From Cellulomonas wangsupingiae (GTDB lineage Bacteria; Actinomycetota; Actinomycetes; Actinomycetales; Cellulomonadaceae), in contig NZ_CP101989.1 in the NCBI RefSeq assembly GCF_024508275.1, positions 2,542,001-2,606,000 of the forward strand: a stretch of DNA of 64,000 nt. The letters are read 5' to 3'. Every line of letters starts with the position of its first letter. Position 1 is the stretch's first letter. The position numbers and the translations under genes were made by a program. Positions 14,691 to 23,535 of this stretch are shown here, in pieces. The notes beneath the pieces are model-generated. The model made no database searches, was not told the DNA's origin, and saw only the letters and a program-made list of their open reading frames with translations.

Positions 14691-17246
14691 TCAGAGCATC
14701 CCGCGCGACGCGGCGACCCGCACCGCCTCGCGCCGGCTCTCCACGCCGAGCTTGCGGTAGACGGCGCGCTGGTGCGTCTTGACGGTGTTGACGGACACGA
14801 AGAGGGACGACGCGATCTCCTCCGCCGTCATGGGCGACCGCAGGCACGCCAGCACGTCCCGTTCCCGCGCGGTCAGGTCCCACCCGGCCCGCGTCAGCCG
14901 CGGCGCCGAGTCGAACCGGGCCAGGACCCGCGCGACGAACGCGTCGTGCCCGCCGTTCCAGCCGAGGTGCTCGAGCAGGAGCGGACGCAACGGCTCCTGG
15001 AGGAACGCGCGGACCGCTCCCTCCGGGGCGCCGACCTGCAGCGCGCGCTCGAGCAGCACGTGCGCGGCGTGGCCGTGCGACGCGGCGGTCCGCACGAGGA
15101 GCGCCAGCACCTCCACGTGCCGCGCCTGGCGGCCCCGCAGCGCACCGAGGGCGCGCTGCGACCCTGCCCGGTCGCCCGCCCGGAGCAGGAGGTCGGCCTC
15201 CCAGCACCGCGCGAGAGGGTGCCGAGCCGCCGCGGGCAGCGCGCGCACGGCCTCGACCGCGCCGTCGAGGTCGCCGCGCACGTCCAGCTCGTGGGCGCGG
15301 AGCATGTCGACCAGGTCCGGCAGGTGCGTGGGCAGCACCTGCCCCGTGCGCGGGCCGTCGAGCAGCGCGTGGGCGCGGGCCAGCGTCGCGGCGTCACCGG
15401 CCGCGAGCGCGGTCATGGCGAGGAGCACGGCGGCGTGGAGCACGACGTCGGGCCGCGTGGGCGCCGCCGCCGCGGCGGCGTCGGCGAGGTGCGCCGCACC
15501 GGCGGTCAGGTCGTCGCGCCAGTGCGCAGCGATCCCCAGCGTCAGCGACGCGGTGCCGGTGACGCTGGTGCGCCGCCAGCCGTGCCGGCGCGTCTCGGCC
15601 AGCGCGTCCGTCGCACGCTCCTCCGCGGCGGACGTCGCCCCCGCCGCCAGCAGCGCGAGGCTCGACTCCGCGAGGCAGCCGACGCGCACGCCCGGCCACT
15701 CGTGCGCACCCGCGAGCGCCGCCCCCTCCTCCAGCAGCCCGATCGCGTCGCCGCCCGACGTCGGCTCGTGCACCTCGGCACGGCCGAGCAGGTACAGGCC
15801 GAGCGCGCGCGTCGCCGGGGGCAGGGGCCCACCGTCGACGAGCGCACGCCCCGCGGCGACGGCCTGCGGCAGCGGGGGCCGCCGGTCGCCGACGAACAGC
15901 TCCACGAGGTGGCGCACGGCACCGGCAGCCGGCGCGTCGTCCGTCCAGCGGCCCGCGGGGGCCGCCAGGTACGCCCTGCTCGCGGCGAGGGCGACCTGCA
16001 GGTCGGGGCTGTCGCCCACGGCGACCGGGATGCGGGCCACGAGCCGCTCGACCACCTGCGCGTCGCCCCGGACGAGCAGGTCGGGCCACCGCTCCGCGAG
16101 GATCTCGACCGCGAGGCCCGGATCGCCGGCGGCGAGCGCGTGCGTCACACCCGCCACCGGGTCGGCGACGCGGACGTGCGCGGCGACCACCCGGTGCGCC
16201 TGCGCCGCGCCGGCCGGGTCCGTCCGCTCGTACGTGATCCGCGCGTGCGCCGCGAACAGCGCGTGCCACGTGTAGGGCGCGGAGCCGTCGGGGGCGCGCG
16301 CCGTGAGGAACAGGCCGCGGTGCACGCACTCCTCGAGCGCCGCGGCACCGTCGGGAGCCAGCGCGGCGGCGAGCACGGGGTCCACGGTGCCCGCGGCGCT
16401 GGCACGCAGCACGAAGGTGCGCAGCCGGGACGGCAGCCCGTCCAGGACCTCCTCGACGAAGTACCCGGTCAGGGGCACGGCAGCCGCCTGGGCGCGCGTC
16501 AGCCTCTCCCCCAGGTCGCCGGCGCCCGGTGCCGCCAGCGCGAGCCGCACGGCGACGGGCCATCCCCCGGTGACGGCGTGCAGCCGGCGGACGGTCACGT
16601 CGTCGACGCCCGCGCGGACGTGCGCCGCCAGGCGGGCGACCTCGGCGACGGTGAACGCCAGCTGGTCGGACCGCACCTCGTGGAGGCGACCGCTCAGGCG
16701 CAGCCGGTGCAGCGGCAGGACCGCGTCGTACCGGCTGACCAGGACGAGGCGCAGGGCCTCGGGCCGGTACCGCACCAGCGGCCCGAGCACGCCCCGCAGC
16801 GACGAGGTCGGCAGCTCGTGCACGTCGTCGAGGACGAGGTGCACCGGGCCGTCGAGGGCGTCGAGCGCGGACAGCAGCTCGTCGACGCCGGCCGCGACGT
16901 CGAGGCGGCCCCCGCGCAGCGCGTCGCCCAGTGCCGCCAGCGGCCCGGCGAGCACGGGGACCGACCGGCCCAGCGCGGCCACCAGCAGGCGCAGCAGCCG
17001 CAGCCCGTCGTCGTAGGCGTCGAGCGTGGCCCAGGCGACCGGCCCCGGGGTGGTCGCGGCCCACGAGGCGGCGAGGGTGGACTTGCCGTACCCGGCGGGT
17101 GCCGTGATCACCGTGCAGGTGCTCTCCTCGACGTCCGCGTGGCACCGCGGACGGTCCACGAGGTCCGCCGGGAGGTCGGGCGGACTGAGACGCAGGGCAG
17201 GGACGCCCACACCCGCGAACGGCTCACGTGCGACATGACCGAGCAT
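14691..17246 (-). CDS. MalT-like LuxR-family ATP-binding transcriptional regulator
   Basis: Large regulator of 851 residues. The N-terminal STAND-type NTPase has Walker A APAGYGKST at 49-57, a Walker B-like VHLVLDDVHEL near 135-145 and a RLVLVSR sensor. A long alpha-helical repeat region follows, and the last 70 residues form a LuxR helix-turn-helix (LTARERDVLACL, then SVNTVKTHQRAVYRKLG). In MalT the ATPase and repeat regions sense an inducer and drive assembly on DNA to activate transcription; the inducer and targets here are unknown. Start ATG 17246 was chosen for GGGGGGAGAG upstream; longer readings are not protein-like. No transporter or catabolic operon adjoins it. Confidence 0.9.
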   Translation of the reverse strand: MLGHVAREPFAGVGVPALRLSPPDLPADLVDRPRCHADVEESTCTVITAPAGYGKSTLAASWAATTPGPVAWATLDAYDDGLRLLRLLVAALGRSVPVLAGPLAALGDALRGGRLDVAAGVDELLSALDALDGPVHLVLDDVHELPTSSLRGVLGPLVRYRPEALRLVLVSRYDAVLPLHRLRLSGRLHEVRSDQLAFTVAEVARLAAHVRAGVDDVTVRRLHAVTGGWPVAVRLALAAPGAGDLGERLTRAQAAAVPLTGYFVEEVLDGLPSRLRTFVLRASAAGTVDPVLAAALAPDGAAALEECVHRGLFLTARAPDGSAPYTWHALFAAHARITYERTDPAGAAQAHRVVAAHVRVADPVAGVTHALAAGDPGLAVEILAERWPDLLVRGDAQVVERLVARIPVAVGDSPDLQVALAASRAYLAAPAGRWTDDAPAAGAVRHLVELFVGDRRPPLPQAVAAGRALVDGGPLPPATRALGLYLLGRAEVHEPTSGGDAIGLLEEGAALAGAHEWPGVRVGCLAESSLALLAAGATSAAEERATDALAETRRHGWRRTSVTGTASLTLGIAAHWRDDLTAGAAHLADAAAAAAPTRPDVVLHAAVLLAMTALAAGDAATLARAHALLDGPRTGQVLPTHLPDLVDMLRAHELDVRGDLDGAVEAVRALPAAARHPLARCWEADLLLRAGDRAGSQRALGALRGRQARHVEVLALLVRTAASHGHAAHVLLERALQVGAPEGAVRAFLQEPLRPLLLEHLGWNGGHDAFVARVLARFDSAPRLTRAGWDLTARERDVLACLRSPMTAEEIASSLFVSVNTVKTHQRAVYRKLGVESRREAVRVAASRGML

Positions 17247-17353
17247 GTCTCTCCCCCCGGAGAACCTCGTCGCAGCGTACAACCCGCTGTGACGAGCGAC
17301 ACTCCGGCCACTGCGCGTGGGAGGGGCGGCGGCACGACCTGCCCTGCAACGAC

Positions 17354-17399
17354 CAGAGGCCACGTCGGTCCCTGTGTCCAGGATCCGTCGTGGCCTCTG
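17354..17399 (-). terminator. hairpin downstream of tRNA-Ala
   Basis: 17354-17364 pairs perfectly with 17389-17399 (11 base pairs) around a 24-base loop. It begins 14 bases past the 3' end of the tRNA on the minus strand. Confidence 0.55.
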
Positions 17400-17412
17400 A
17401 GCGAACGTCCGG

Positions 17413-17485
17413 TGGAGCTGAGGGGACTCGAACCCCTGACCCCCTGCATGCCATGCAGGTGCGCTACCAGCTGCGCCACAGCCCC
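17413..17485 (-). tRNA. tRNA-Ala (anticodon GGC)
   Basis: Read on the minus strand the 73 bases fold as a full cloverleaf: acceptor GGGGCTG with CAGCTCC, discriminator A, anticodon stem CCTGC/GCAGG with loop ATGGCAT giving anticodon GGC, and the T-arm with GTTCGAGTC. It reads GCC and GCU alanine codons. The CCA end is not fully encoded. A candidate promoter lies at 17529-17559 and a hairpin lies downstream. Confidence 0.97.
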
Positions 17486-17528
17486 GTGGTCCGCGAGCGG
17501 ACCTCGACGCCCCGAGGGGCGCCCCGAG

Positions 17529-17559
17529 AGTCTAGGACGAACGAGCGGCGGAACGCCAA
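17529..17559 (-). promoter_or_regulatory. candidate promoter of tRNA-Ala
   Basis: Minus strand: TTGGCG (17559-17554), 19-base spacer, TAGACT (17534-17529). Initiation near 17522 would leave a leader of about 37 bases before the tRNA. Confidence 0.5.
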
Positions 17560-17607
17560 TCGCGTCCCGCGGGGGCCGGGCGCAGCCCGTCCCACCGCCC
17601 CGTGACG

Positions 17608-18303
17608 TCAGTCCGGGTCGCGGGTCGTGTCGTCGGCGTCCGCGTCGACAGGCTCCGGGTCCGGCCCCGCGTTCCAGTCCGACGACGCGTCCGTGGGACC
17701 CAGGTTGTAGCCCAGCAGACGCCACGCCGGGTCGACGCCGGGGCCGGACCCCAGCAGCTCGGCCCAGTGCGCGTTGTGCATGCCGACGACCCCGCGCCAC
17801 GCGGGGTCCTGCCCCAGCAACTCGGCCACCAGCGAGCCGAGCGCCGAGCCGTGCGAGACGATCACGAGGCTCCCCCGGCCGGCGGTGCGTGCCACCTGGT
17901 CGAGCACCGCCTCGCCGACGCGCGCCGCCACGTCCGCCCGGGCCTCGGCACCGACGCCGACCGGGTCGCCCCCGGCGCGCCACGCCTGGAACTCACCGGG
18001 CCAGCGCGCCTCGATCTCGTGGCCCGTCATGCCCTCCCACGCACCGAACCCGCGCTCACGCAGCCGCGGGTCCAGCTCGACGGGCACGTCGAGCGCGCGG
18101 CTCAGGTAGCCGGCCGTGTCGGCAGCACGGGTCAGGTCGGAGGCGACGATCCGCACGGGACGGTGCCGGGCGGCGATGCGCGCCGCCGCCGTGCGGGCCT
18201 GCCAGTGGCCGACCTCGTCCAGCGGGATGTCGATCTGCCCCTGCAGCCGCGCCTGGGAGTTGTAGGCCGTGCGGGCGTGGCGCCAGAGCAGGAGGTGCTG
18301 CAT
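17608..18303 (-). CDS. histidine phosphatase (phosphoglycerate-mutase-like, GpgP-type neighbourhood)
   Basis: Cytoplasmic enzyme of 231 residues in the histidine phosphatase superfamily. The phospho-accepting motif is WRHARTAYN with Arg8 and His9, the second catalytic region is RERGFGAWEG, and the second histidine is in IVSHGSALG. An acidic tail of about 30 residues follows. In Mycobacterium the gene in this place next to rsfS and nadD is glucosyl-3-phosphoglycerate phosphatase (gpgP); many actinobacteria have a less characterised phosphatase here, so substrate is uncertain. Its ATG overlaps the TGA of rsfS (ATGA), a sign of translational coupling, making it the last gene of the leftward nadD block. 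Confidence 0.88.
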   Translation of the reverse strand: MQHLLLWRHARTAYNSQARLQGQIDIPLDEVGHWQARTAAARIAARHRPVRIVASDLTRAADTAGYLSRALDVPVELDPRLRERGFGAWEGMTGHEIEARWPGEFQAWRAGGDPVGVGAEARADVAARVGEAVLDQVARTAGRGSLVIVSHGSALGSLVAELLGQDPAWRGVVGMHNAHWAELLGSGPGVDPAWRLLGYNLGPTDASSDWNAGPDPEPVDADADDTTRDPD

Positions 18304-18686
18304 CACGCGTCCGCCTGCTCGCCGCGCTCCTCCGGGGGCAGCTCGATGAGGGGGCAGTCCTTCCAGAGCCGCTCGAGGGCGTAGTAGACCCGGTCCTCGG
18401 CGTGCTGCACGTGGACGACGATCTCGCCGAAGTCGATGAGGACCCACCGGCCCTGCGCCTTGCCCTCGCGACGCACCGGCTTGGCACCCAGGTGGTGCAG
18501 GGCCTCCTCGACGGCGTCGACGATGCCGCCGACCTGCCGCTCGTTGGTGCCGGACGCGATGAGGAAGACGTCGGTGAGCACCAGCTGCTCGCTCACGTCG
18601 AGCGCGATGATCTCCTGCGCCTTGAGGTCGGATGCGGCGCGGGCGGCGGCATGGGCCAGCTCGATCGCACGGGGGCTCGCGGGCAC
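18303..18686 (-). CDS. rsfS: ribosome silencing factor RsfS
   Basis: Protein of 127 residues that binds ribosomal protein L14 on the 50S subunit and keeps the subunits apart when nutrients are short. Family features seen: helical N-terminus, DLKAQEIIALDVSEQL, the core VLTDVFLIASGTNERQV, and GKAQGRWVLIDFGEIVVHV followed by LERLWKDC. Length is normal. It follows the Pro/Ala-rich membrane protein gene by 70 bases and overlaps the phosphatase gene by four bases. The order nadD, rsfS, phosphatase is widely kept in actinobacteria, although here an extra gene is inserted. Confidence 0.95.
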   Translation of the reverse strand: MPASPRAIELAHAAARAASDLKAQEIIALDVSEQLVLTDVFLIASGTNERQVGGIVDAVEEALHHLGAKPVRREGKAQGRWVLIDFGEIVVHVQHAEDRVYYALERLWKDCPLIELPPEERGEQADA

Positions 18687-18756
18687 GGTGGCTCCTCGGG
18701 TCTGTCGGGACGGCGTCGGCCGGGCGGCGCGACGCCGGAAGGTGTCGGGCGGTGGG

Positions 18757-20034
18757 TCAGAGCGTGCCGGCGCGGCCGGCGACCCAGCCGAGCAGCGCGG
18801 CGGCCGTCTCGCCGCTGTCGTTGACGTCGCGCGCCTGGATGACCAGCAGCATGATGAGGAAGCCCAGCACGAACGCCACGACCGCCAGCACCAGCACGTG
18901 CAGCCACGTGTAGGGGTGCAGCCGGCGCGCGGGCTCGTCCTCGTCCTCGAAGTCGTCGTCCTCGAGGTCGTCGTGCGGCGTGGACGCCGGGCGCAGCCCC
19001 GCCCACGGCGGGGTCGCGGGCTCGTCGGTCAGCCGCTCGGGCGGTGCCGGCCTCGGCGCCCCTGTGCGCGGCCACGCGTCCGCGGCGGACGCCGGTGCCG
19101 ACGTCTCCGGGGCGTCCGCACGGGTCGCGGGCGTCCACGTCGACGGGGACGCCGTCCGCGACGCCTCGGGGGCTGCGGTCGCGGACTCGAACGAGCTCAC
19201 GGTCGGCGCGGCCGGGGCCGCCTGCGACGGGCCGGCCGACGGCGACGCGGGCGCCCACGACCGCGAGGTCTCGGCACGTTCGCGTGCTGCGCCCGGGGCG
19301 GCAGGGGCCTCGGCCCCGGTCCCCCAGGCCGACGTGCGCGGCGGGGCGGCGGACGCCGGGGCGGCGGCGGCCCAGGCGGGCGCACCCCCCGCCGGGGCGG
19401 TGCCGCTGCCGCGGGCCCACGGCGATCCCTCGCCCGGACGCGGCGACGGCGCGGGCGCCGGCACCGGGGCCGGCGGGGACTGGCCCCACGGACGGCTCGT
19501 CGCGGGCGGCGTGCTCGCGGCCGGGCGCGAGGTCACGCGCTCGTCCCCCCCGCGCGGCCCGGACGGCGCACCCCACGTGGGGCCGGCCTGCGGCGTGGGC
19601 GCGGGACGCGGCGACGGGGTCGGTGCCGGGCGCTGCTGCGACGGCGGGGCGGCGGTCTGCCACGCGGGCGCGTCGGGGCGTCCTGCGGTGGCGGGGCGCG
19701 GCGCGGACGTCGGGTCGAGCGACGGGTCGCGGTACGAGCGGCGCGACCGCGACGTGTCGCCCGCCGACGGCACCTGCGGGGCCGGCGGGCCACCGGGCGC
19801 CGGGCGCGACGGCTGGGCGGGGCCGGCGGACCAGGCGGGCGTCCCCGTGGTAGCGGCCGGCGACGTGCCGGCGGGTGGGGTCACCAGACGGCTGCGCATG
19901 GCACGGCGCGAGCTCGGCGTGGCCGGCCCGTCACCCGAGGGCGGGGACGCGGCCGGGCCGACGGGGCCCTGGTCGCCGTCCTGGGACGCCCGCTCCATCT
20001 CACGACGGCGGCGGCGCTCTCCGGGTTCACTCAT
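18757..20034 (-). CDS. long Pro/Ala-rich single-pass membrane protein, coupled to nadD
   Basis: Protein of 425 residues. The first 360 are low-complexity: rich in Pro, Ala, Ser, Thr and Gly with scattered Trp in repeated APAW/TSAWG-like patches, so largely disordered. An acidic [13 protein letters not shown] segment precedes RRLHPYTW and one membrane helix at about 375-399 ([19 protein letters not shown]), then a short tail. With positive residues before the helix, the long tail is probably cytoplasmic. Its ATG lies inside the end of nadD (ATGAGTGA, eight-base overlap), so translation is coupled. I know of no function; it could be a scaffold or cell-envelope partner. Composition differs from its compact enzyme neighbours. 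Confidence 0.78.
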   Translation of the reverse strand: MSEPGERRRRREMERASQDGDQGPVGPAASPPSGDGPATPSSRRAMRSRLVTPPAGTSPAATTGTPAWSAGPAQPSRPAPGGPPAPQVPSAGDTSRSRRSYRDPSLDPTSAPRPATAGRPDAPAWQTAAPPSQQRPAPTPSPRPAPTPQAGPTWGAPSGPRGGDERVTSRPAASTPPATSRPWGQSPPAPVPAPAPSPRPGEGSPWARGSGTAPAGGAPAWAAAAPASAAPPRTSAWGTGAEAPAAPGAARERAETSRSWAPASPSAGPSQAAPAAPTVSSFESATAAPEASRTASPSTWTPATRADAPETSAPASAADAWPRTGAPRPAPPERLTDEPATPPWAGLRPASTPHDDLEDDDFEDEDEPARRLHPYTWLHVLVLAVVAFVLGFLIMLLVIQARDVNDSGETAAALLGWVAGRAGTL

Positions 20035-20644
20035 CACGACCTCGATACAACCTGTGCTTGGCGATGTACTGGACGACCCCGTCCGGGACGAGGTACCACA
20101 CCGGCTCCCCCGCACGCGCGCGTGCACGGACGTCGGACGAGGAGATCGCGAGGGCCGGGACCTCCAGCACGTCGACCCGCCCGGCGGGCAGGCCGTCCAC
20201 CGACAACGCGTGGCCCGGGCGGGTGACCGCCACGAACCGCGCCATGTCGAACAGCTCCACAGCATCCTTCCACGTGAGGATCTGCGCGATCGCGTCCGCA
20301 CCGGTGATGAAGAACAGGTCGGCGTCCGGACGCTCCTCCTTGAGGTCCCGCAGCGTGTCGACCGTGTAGGTCAGCCCCGCGCGGTCGATGTCGACCCTGC
20401 TGACGGTGAACCGCGGGTTCGACGCCGTCGCGATGACCGTCATGAGGTACCGGTGCTCGGCGGGCGAGACGTCCAGGTGCTGCTTGAACGTGGGGTGCCC
20501 GGTGGGGACGAACACCACCTCGTCGAGGTCGAACCTCGCCGCGGCCTCGCTCGCCGCGACCAGGTGCCCGTGGTGCACGGGGTCGAACGTGCCGCCCATC
20601 ACCCCGAGGCGTGGACGCGAGGGGACCCCGACGGTGGCCTGCAC
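20027..20644 (-). CDS. nadD: nicotinate-nucleotide adenylyltransferase
   Basis: Enzyme of 205 residues that joins nicotinate mononucleotide and ATP to give deamido-NAD in NAD synthesis. The nucleotidyltransferase signature [11 protein letters not shown] is at 17-27, [12 protein letters not shown] is in the middle, and the second signature [10 protein letters not shown] is near the C-terminus. The GTG at 20644 was chosen because it begins two bases after the stop of the strong small gene upstream, implying coupled translation; longer readings run through that gene in another frame. It overlaps the next gene by eight bases. Confidence 0.95.
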   Translation of the reverse strand: MQATVGVPSRPRLGVMGGTFDPVHHGHLVAASEAAARFDLDEVVFVPTGHPTFKQHLDVSPAEHRYLMTVIATASNPRFTVSRVDIDRAGLTYTVDTLRDLKEERPDADLFFITGADAIAQILTWKDAVELFDMARFVAVTRPGHALSVDGLPAGRVDVLEVPALAISSSDVRARARAGEPVWYLVPDGVVQYIAKHRLYRGRDE

Positions 20645-20646
20645 CG

Positions 20647-20802
20647 TCAGTGGCGCGTCCCGACGGACCGGAAGGCGTACGTCACCAGGAGCATCGCGAC
20701 CAGCCCCGCGAACGCACCCAGGCCGAAGACGAGGGGCGGGAAGGGCAGAGCCTCGGTGTGCTCGGCAGCCGTCTCGGCCGCGGCGATCAAGGTGGCGTGC
20801 AC
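20647..20802 (-). CDS. 51-residue single-pass membrane protein upstream of nadD
   Basis: A small gene read directly from the minus strand: GTG at 20802-20800, 51 codons, TGA at 20649-20647. An AGGAGGACGAC ribosome site precedes it, the best one in this part of the window. The protein begins [15 protein letters not shown], has one membrane helix at about 24-43 ([20 protein letters not shown]) and ends FRSVGTRH. Small proteins of this size and shape occur next to nadD in other actinobacteria, to my knowledge without assigned function. The nadD start lies two bases after its stop codon, so it may also serve to couple nadD translation. Confidence 0.85.
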   Translation of the reverse strand: MHATLIAAAETAAEHTEALPFPPLVFGLGAFAGLVAMLLVTYAFRSVGTRH

Positions 20803-20927
20803 GTCGTCCTCCTGCTGGTGCTCGTCGGTGGTGCGTCATCCGGTGCGGCTGCCGGTCGACCCGGCGCCGCAGCGTCCCAGTGTCGCACGCCGGGGCCGCC
20901 GGACCGGGCCGCGTCTCGCGGCGGCGG

Positions 20928-22223
20928 TCAGGGCCGGACGTGACCGTCACCGTGCACGACCCACTTGGTCGTCGTCAGCTCCGCCAGCCCCATGGGGCCG
21001 CGCGCGTGCAGCTTCTGCGTGGAGATCCCGATCTCGGCCCCGAGGCCGAGCTGCCCGCCGTCGGTGAACCGGGTCGAGGCGTTGACGATGACGGCCGCCG
21101 CGTCGACCTCGGCGACGAAGCGCTCGGACGCGCGCAGGTCCTGCGTGACGATCGCCTCGGTGTGACCGGTCGACCAGCGCCGCACGTGCGCGATGGCGGC
21201 GTCCAGGTCGTCGACGACGCGCACGGCGAGGTCGAGCGACAGGTACTCGGTGCCCCAGTCCTCGTCCGTCGCGGGCACCGTCGGGGTGCCGAGCGGGGCA
21301 CGCCGGAGCGTCGCCTCGTCACCGTGCACCGTCACGCCGGCGGCCGCGAGGGCGGCGAGCGCCGAGGGCAGGAAGTCGTCGGCGGCGTCGCGGTGCACCA
21401 GCAGCGTCTCGACGGCGTTGCACACGCCCACGCGCTGGGTCTTGGCGTTCAGCAGGATCGCCAGCGCGTCGGCCCGGTCGGCGGTCGCGTCGACGTACAG
21501 GTGGCAGTTGCCGACGCCCGTCTCGATGACCGGGACCGTCGCCTCCCGCACGACCGTGGCGATCAGGTCGGCGCCGCCGCGCGGCACGAGCACGTCGACG
21601 AGGCCCCGGGCGCGCATGAGCGCCACGGCACCGTCACGGCCCCAGGCGTCGACCGACTGGACGAGCTCGCCGGGCAGACCGCGCCCGACCAGCGCCTGCG
21701 CGAGGACGTCGACGATCACCTCGTTGCTGGCGGCAGCCGCCGACCCGCCGCGCAGGACCACCGCGTTGCCGCTCTTCAGCGCGAGCCCCGCGGCGTCGAC
21801 GGTGACGTTGGGACGGGCCTCGTAGATCATGCCGACGACACCCATGGGGACGCGCAGCTGGCGCAGGCGCAGACCGTTCGGCAGCGTCGAGCCGCGCACG
21901 ACCTCACCGACCGGGTCCGGCAGCACGGCGAGCTCGCGCAGCGCCTCGGCGATCGCGTGGACGCGCTCGGGGGTCAGCGCGAGGCGGTCGAGCAGGCCCG
22001 GCGACATGCCGTTCGCGCGCCCGCGCTCCAGGTCCGTGGCGTTCGCGGCGAGGATGCGGTCGGTGGCGGCCACGAGCGCGTCGGCGAGCGCGCGCAGCGC
22101 GTCGTCCTTCGTCGCACGGGTCGCCGTCGCGAGCGCCCGCGAGGCCTCGCGGGCACGGGTCGCCACGGCCAGGACGGCGGCGTCCGTGTCGTCCTGGACG
22201 GGCTGCTCGAGCGACGTGGTCAT
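20928..22223 (-). CDS. proA: gamma-glutamyl phosphate reductase
   Basis: Enzyme of 431 residues, second step of proline synthesis: NADPH-dependent reduction of glutamyl-5-phosphate to glutamate semialdehyde. It belongs to the aldehyde dehydrogenase fold; the catalytic region [16 protein letters not shown] holds Cys268, and the conserved [20 protein letters not shown] and VPRGGADLI segments are present. Length is normal. It lies 84 bases downstream of proB on the same strand but appears to have its own promoter: the ATG at 22223 has no ribosome site and TAGCCT lies six bases upstream. Thus proB and proA may be transcribed separately here. Confidence 0.97.
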   Translation of the reverse strand: MTTSLEQPVQDDTDAAVLAVATRAREASRALATATRATKDDALRALADALVAATDRILAANATDLERGRANGMSPGLLDRLALTPERVHAIAEALRELAVLPDPVGEVVRGSTLPNGLRLRQLRVPMGVVGMIYEARPNVTVDAAGLALKSGNAVVLRGGSAAAASNEVIVDVLAQALVGRGLPGELVQSVDAWGRDGAVALMRARGLVDVLVPRGGADLIATVVREATVPVIETGVGNCHLYVDATADRADALAILLNAKTQRVGVCNAVETLLVHRDAADDFLPSALAALAAAGVTVHGDEATLRRAPLGTPTVPATDEDWGTEYLSLDLAVRVVDDLDAAIAHVRRWSTGHTEAIVTQDLRASERFVAEVDAAAVIVNASTRFTDGGQLGLGAEIGISTQKLHARGPMGLAELTTTKWVVHGDGHVRP

Positions 22224-22229
22224 GGCACC

Positions 22230-22235
22230 AGGCTA
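22230..22235 (-). promoter_or_regulatory. -10 hexamer TAGCCT, leaderless start of proA
   Basis: Minus strand TAGCCT, then six bases, then ATG 22223. No Shine-Dalgarno sequence in the gap. Confidence 0.5.
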
Positions 22236-22307
22236 GCCGCGCTCCACCGCCCGCTCACGCACCCGTCCGCAGGCCGATCCGCTCCCTGTCGCCCCGTGGC
22301 ACGCGGC

Positions 22308-23456
22308 TCAGCGGCGGCGTCGCACGAGCACGAGGTCGTCGCGGTGCACCAGCTCACGGTCGTACCCGGGGCCCAGGGCGTCGCGCAGCTCGGACGTGCT
22401 GCGCCCCAGCAGCTGCGGCACCTCCTCCGCCCCGTACGCGACCAGGCCCCGCGCGACGACCGCACCCTCGGCGTCGACGAGCTCGACGGGGTCCCCCGCC
22501 TCGAACGCGCCCTCGACGTCGGTGACGCCCGCCGGCAGCAGCGACGTCTGCCGGTCGACGACGGCGCGCACGGCACCGTCGTCGAGCACGAGCCGCCCCC
22601 GGGTCCGCGCGGCGTGCGCGAGCCACAGGAGCCGGATCGACCGTCGCCGTCCGGTCGCGGTGAACCACGTGCCGACGTCCTCGCCCCGCAGCGCCGAGGC
22701 CGCGTGCGCGGCGGACGTGAGCACGACCGGGATGCCCGACTGCGTCGCGATCGCGACCGACTCCAGCTTGGTGACCATGCCGCCGGTGCCCACGGCGCTG
22801 CCGCGCGCCGTGACGTCGATCCCCTCGAGCTCATCGGGTCCATGGACCTCGGCGATGCGCCGCGACCCGGGGCGCGACGGCGGGCCGGTGTACAGCGCGT
22901 CGACGTCCGTGAGCAGCACGAGCGCGTCGGCGTGCACGAGGTGCGACACCAGAGCCGCGAGCCTGTCGTTGTCACCGAACCGGATCTCGTCCGTGGCGAC
23001 GGCGTCGTTCTCGTTGATGATCGGCACGACGCCCAGGTCGAGCAGCCGCGTCAGCGCGCGGTGCGCGTTGCGGTACTGGCCGCGGCGCCACGTGTCCTCG
23101 GCCGTGAGGAGCACCTGCGCGACCGTCAGCCCCTGCGCCGCGAAGGCCCGCGTGTAGTGCGCCACCAGCAGCCCCTGCCCCACGGACGCCGCCGCCTGCT
23201 GCGTCGCGAGGTCCCGCGGCCGGGCGGCCAGCCCCAGCGGGCCGATCCCCGCCGCGATCGCACCGGACGACACGAGCACGACCTGCGTGCCCGCCCTGCG
23301 GCAGGCGGCGAGGACGTCGACCACGGCGGCCAGCCGCTGCGGGTCGAGGTGCCCGTCGGGCGTGGTCAGGGACGACGAGCCGACCTTGACGACGATCCGG
23401 CCCGCGCCGGGCAGCTGGTCACGTCCGGACAGGGCGGCGGCACTCACGGCCCCCAT
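22308..23456 (-). CDS. proB: glutamate 5-kinase
   Basis: First enzyme of proline synthesis (382 residues), phosphorylating glutamate with ATP and normally feedback-inhibited by proline. The kinase domain begins IVVKVGSSSL with Lys24, continues through VVLVSSGAIAAG, PIINENDAV and FGDNDRLAALVSHLV and ends near residue 275. A PUA domain, usual for this enzyme, occupies about 285-375 (PAGVTDVEGAFEAGDPVELV). The ATG at 23456 has GAGG upstream; a GTG at 23447 is an alternative. obgE lies upstream, separated by a hairpin, so proB probably has its own promoter. Confidence 0.96.
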   Translation of the reverse strand: MGAVSAAALSGRDQLPGAGRIVVKVGSSSLTTPDGHLDPQRLAAVVDVLAACRRAGTQVVLVSSGAIAAGIGPLGLAARPRDLATQQAAASVGQGLLVAHYTRAFAAQGLTVAQVLLTAEDTWRRGQYRNAHRALTRLLDLGVVPIINENDAVATDEIRFGDNDRLAALVSHLVHADALVLLTDVDALYTGPPSRPGSRRIAEVHGPDELEGIDVTARGSAVGTGGMVTKLESVAIATQSGIPVVLTSAAHAASALRGEDVGTWFTATGRRRSIRLLWLAHAARTRGRLVLDDGAVRAVVDRQTSLLPAGVTDVEGAFEAGDPVELVDAEGAVVARGLVAYGAEEVPQLLGRSTSELRDALGPGYDRELVHRDDLVLVRRRR

Positions 23457-23493
23457 GATGCCTCGCCGCGCGCCGCGACCCGTGCACCGACCG

Positions 23494-23527
23494 GCCCCCG
23501 GACGCGCGCGTGGCAACGCGCGGGGGC
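23494..23527 (-). terminator. hairpin between obgE and proB
   Basis: Inner stem 23505-23511 with 23516-23522 and outer stem 23494-23498 with 23523-23527, the 5' side carrying a six-base bulge. It begins just past the obgE stop codon (23536) on the minus strand. Confidence 0.5.
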
Positions 23528-23535
23528 CCGACCGG

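Noticed and set aside
14772..18824. Open frame of 1350 codons on the plus strand opposite the LuxR, tRNA and phosphatase genes
   Set aside because: It runs through a tRNA and several well-supported minus-strand genes, its protein is Arg/Gln/Gly-rich noise without domains, and such antisense frames follow from extreme GC at third codon positions.
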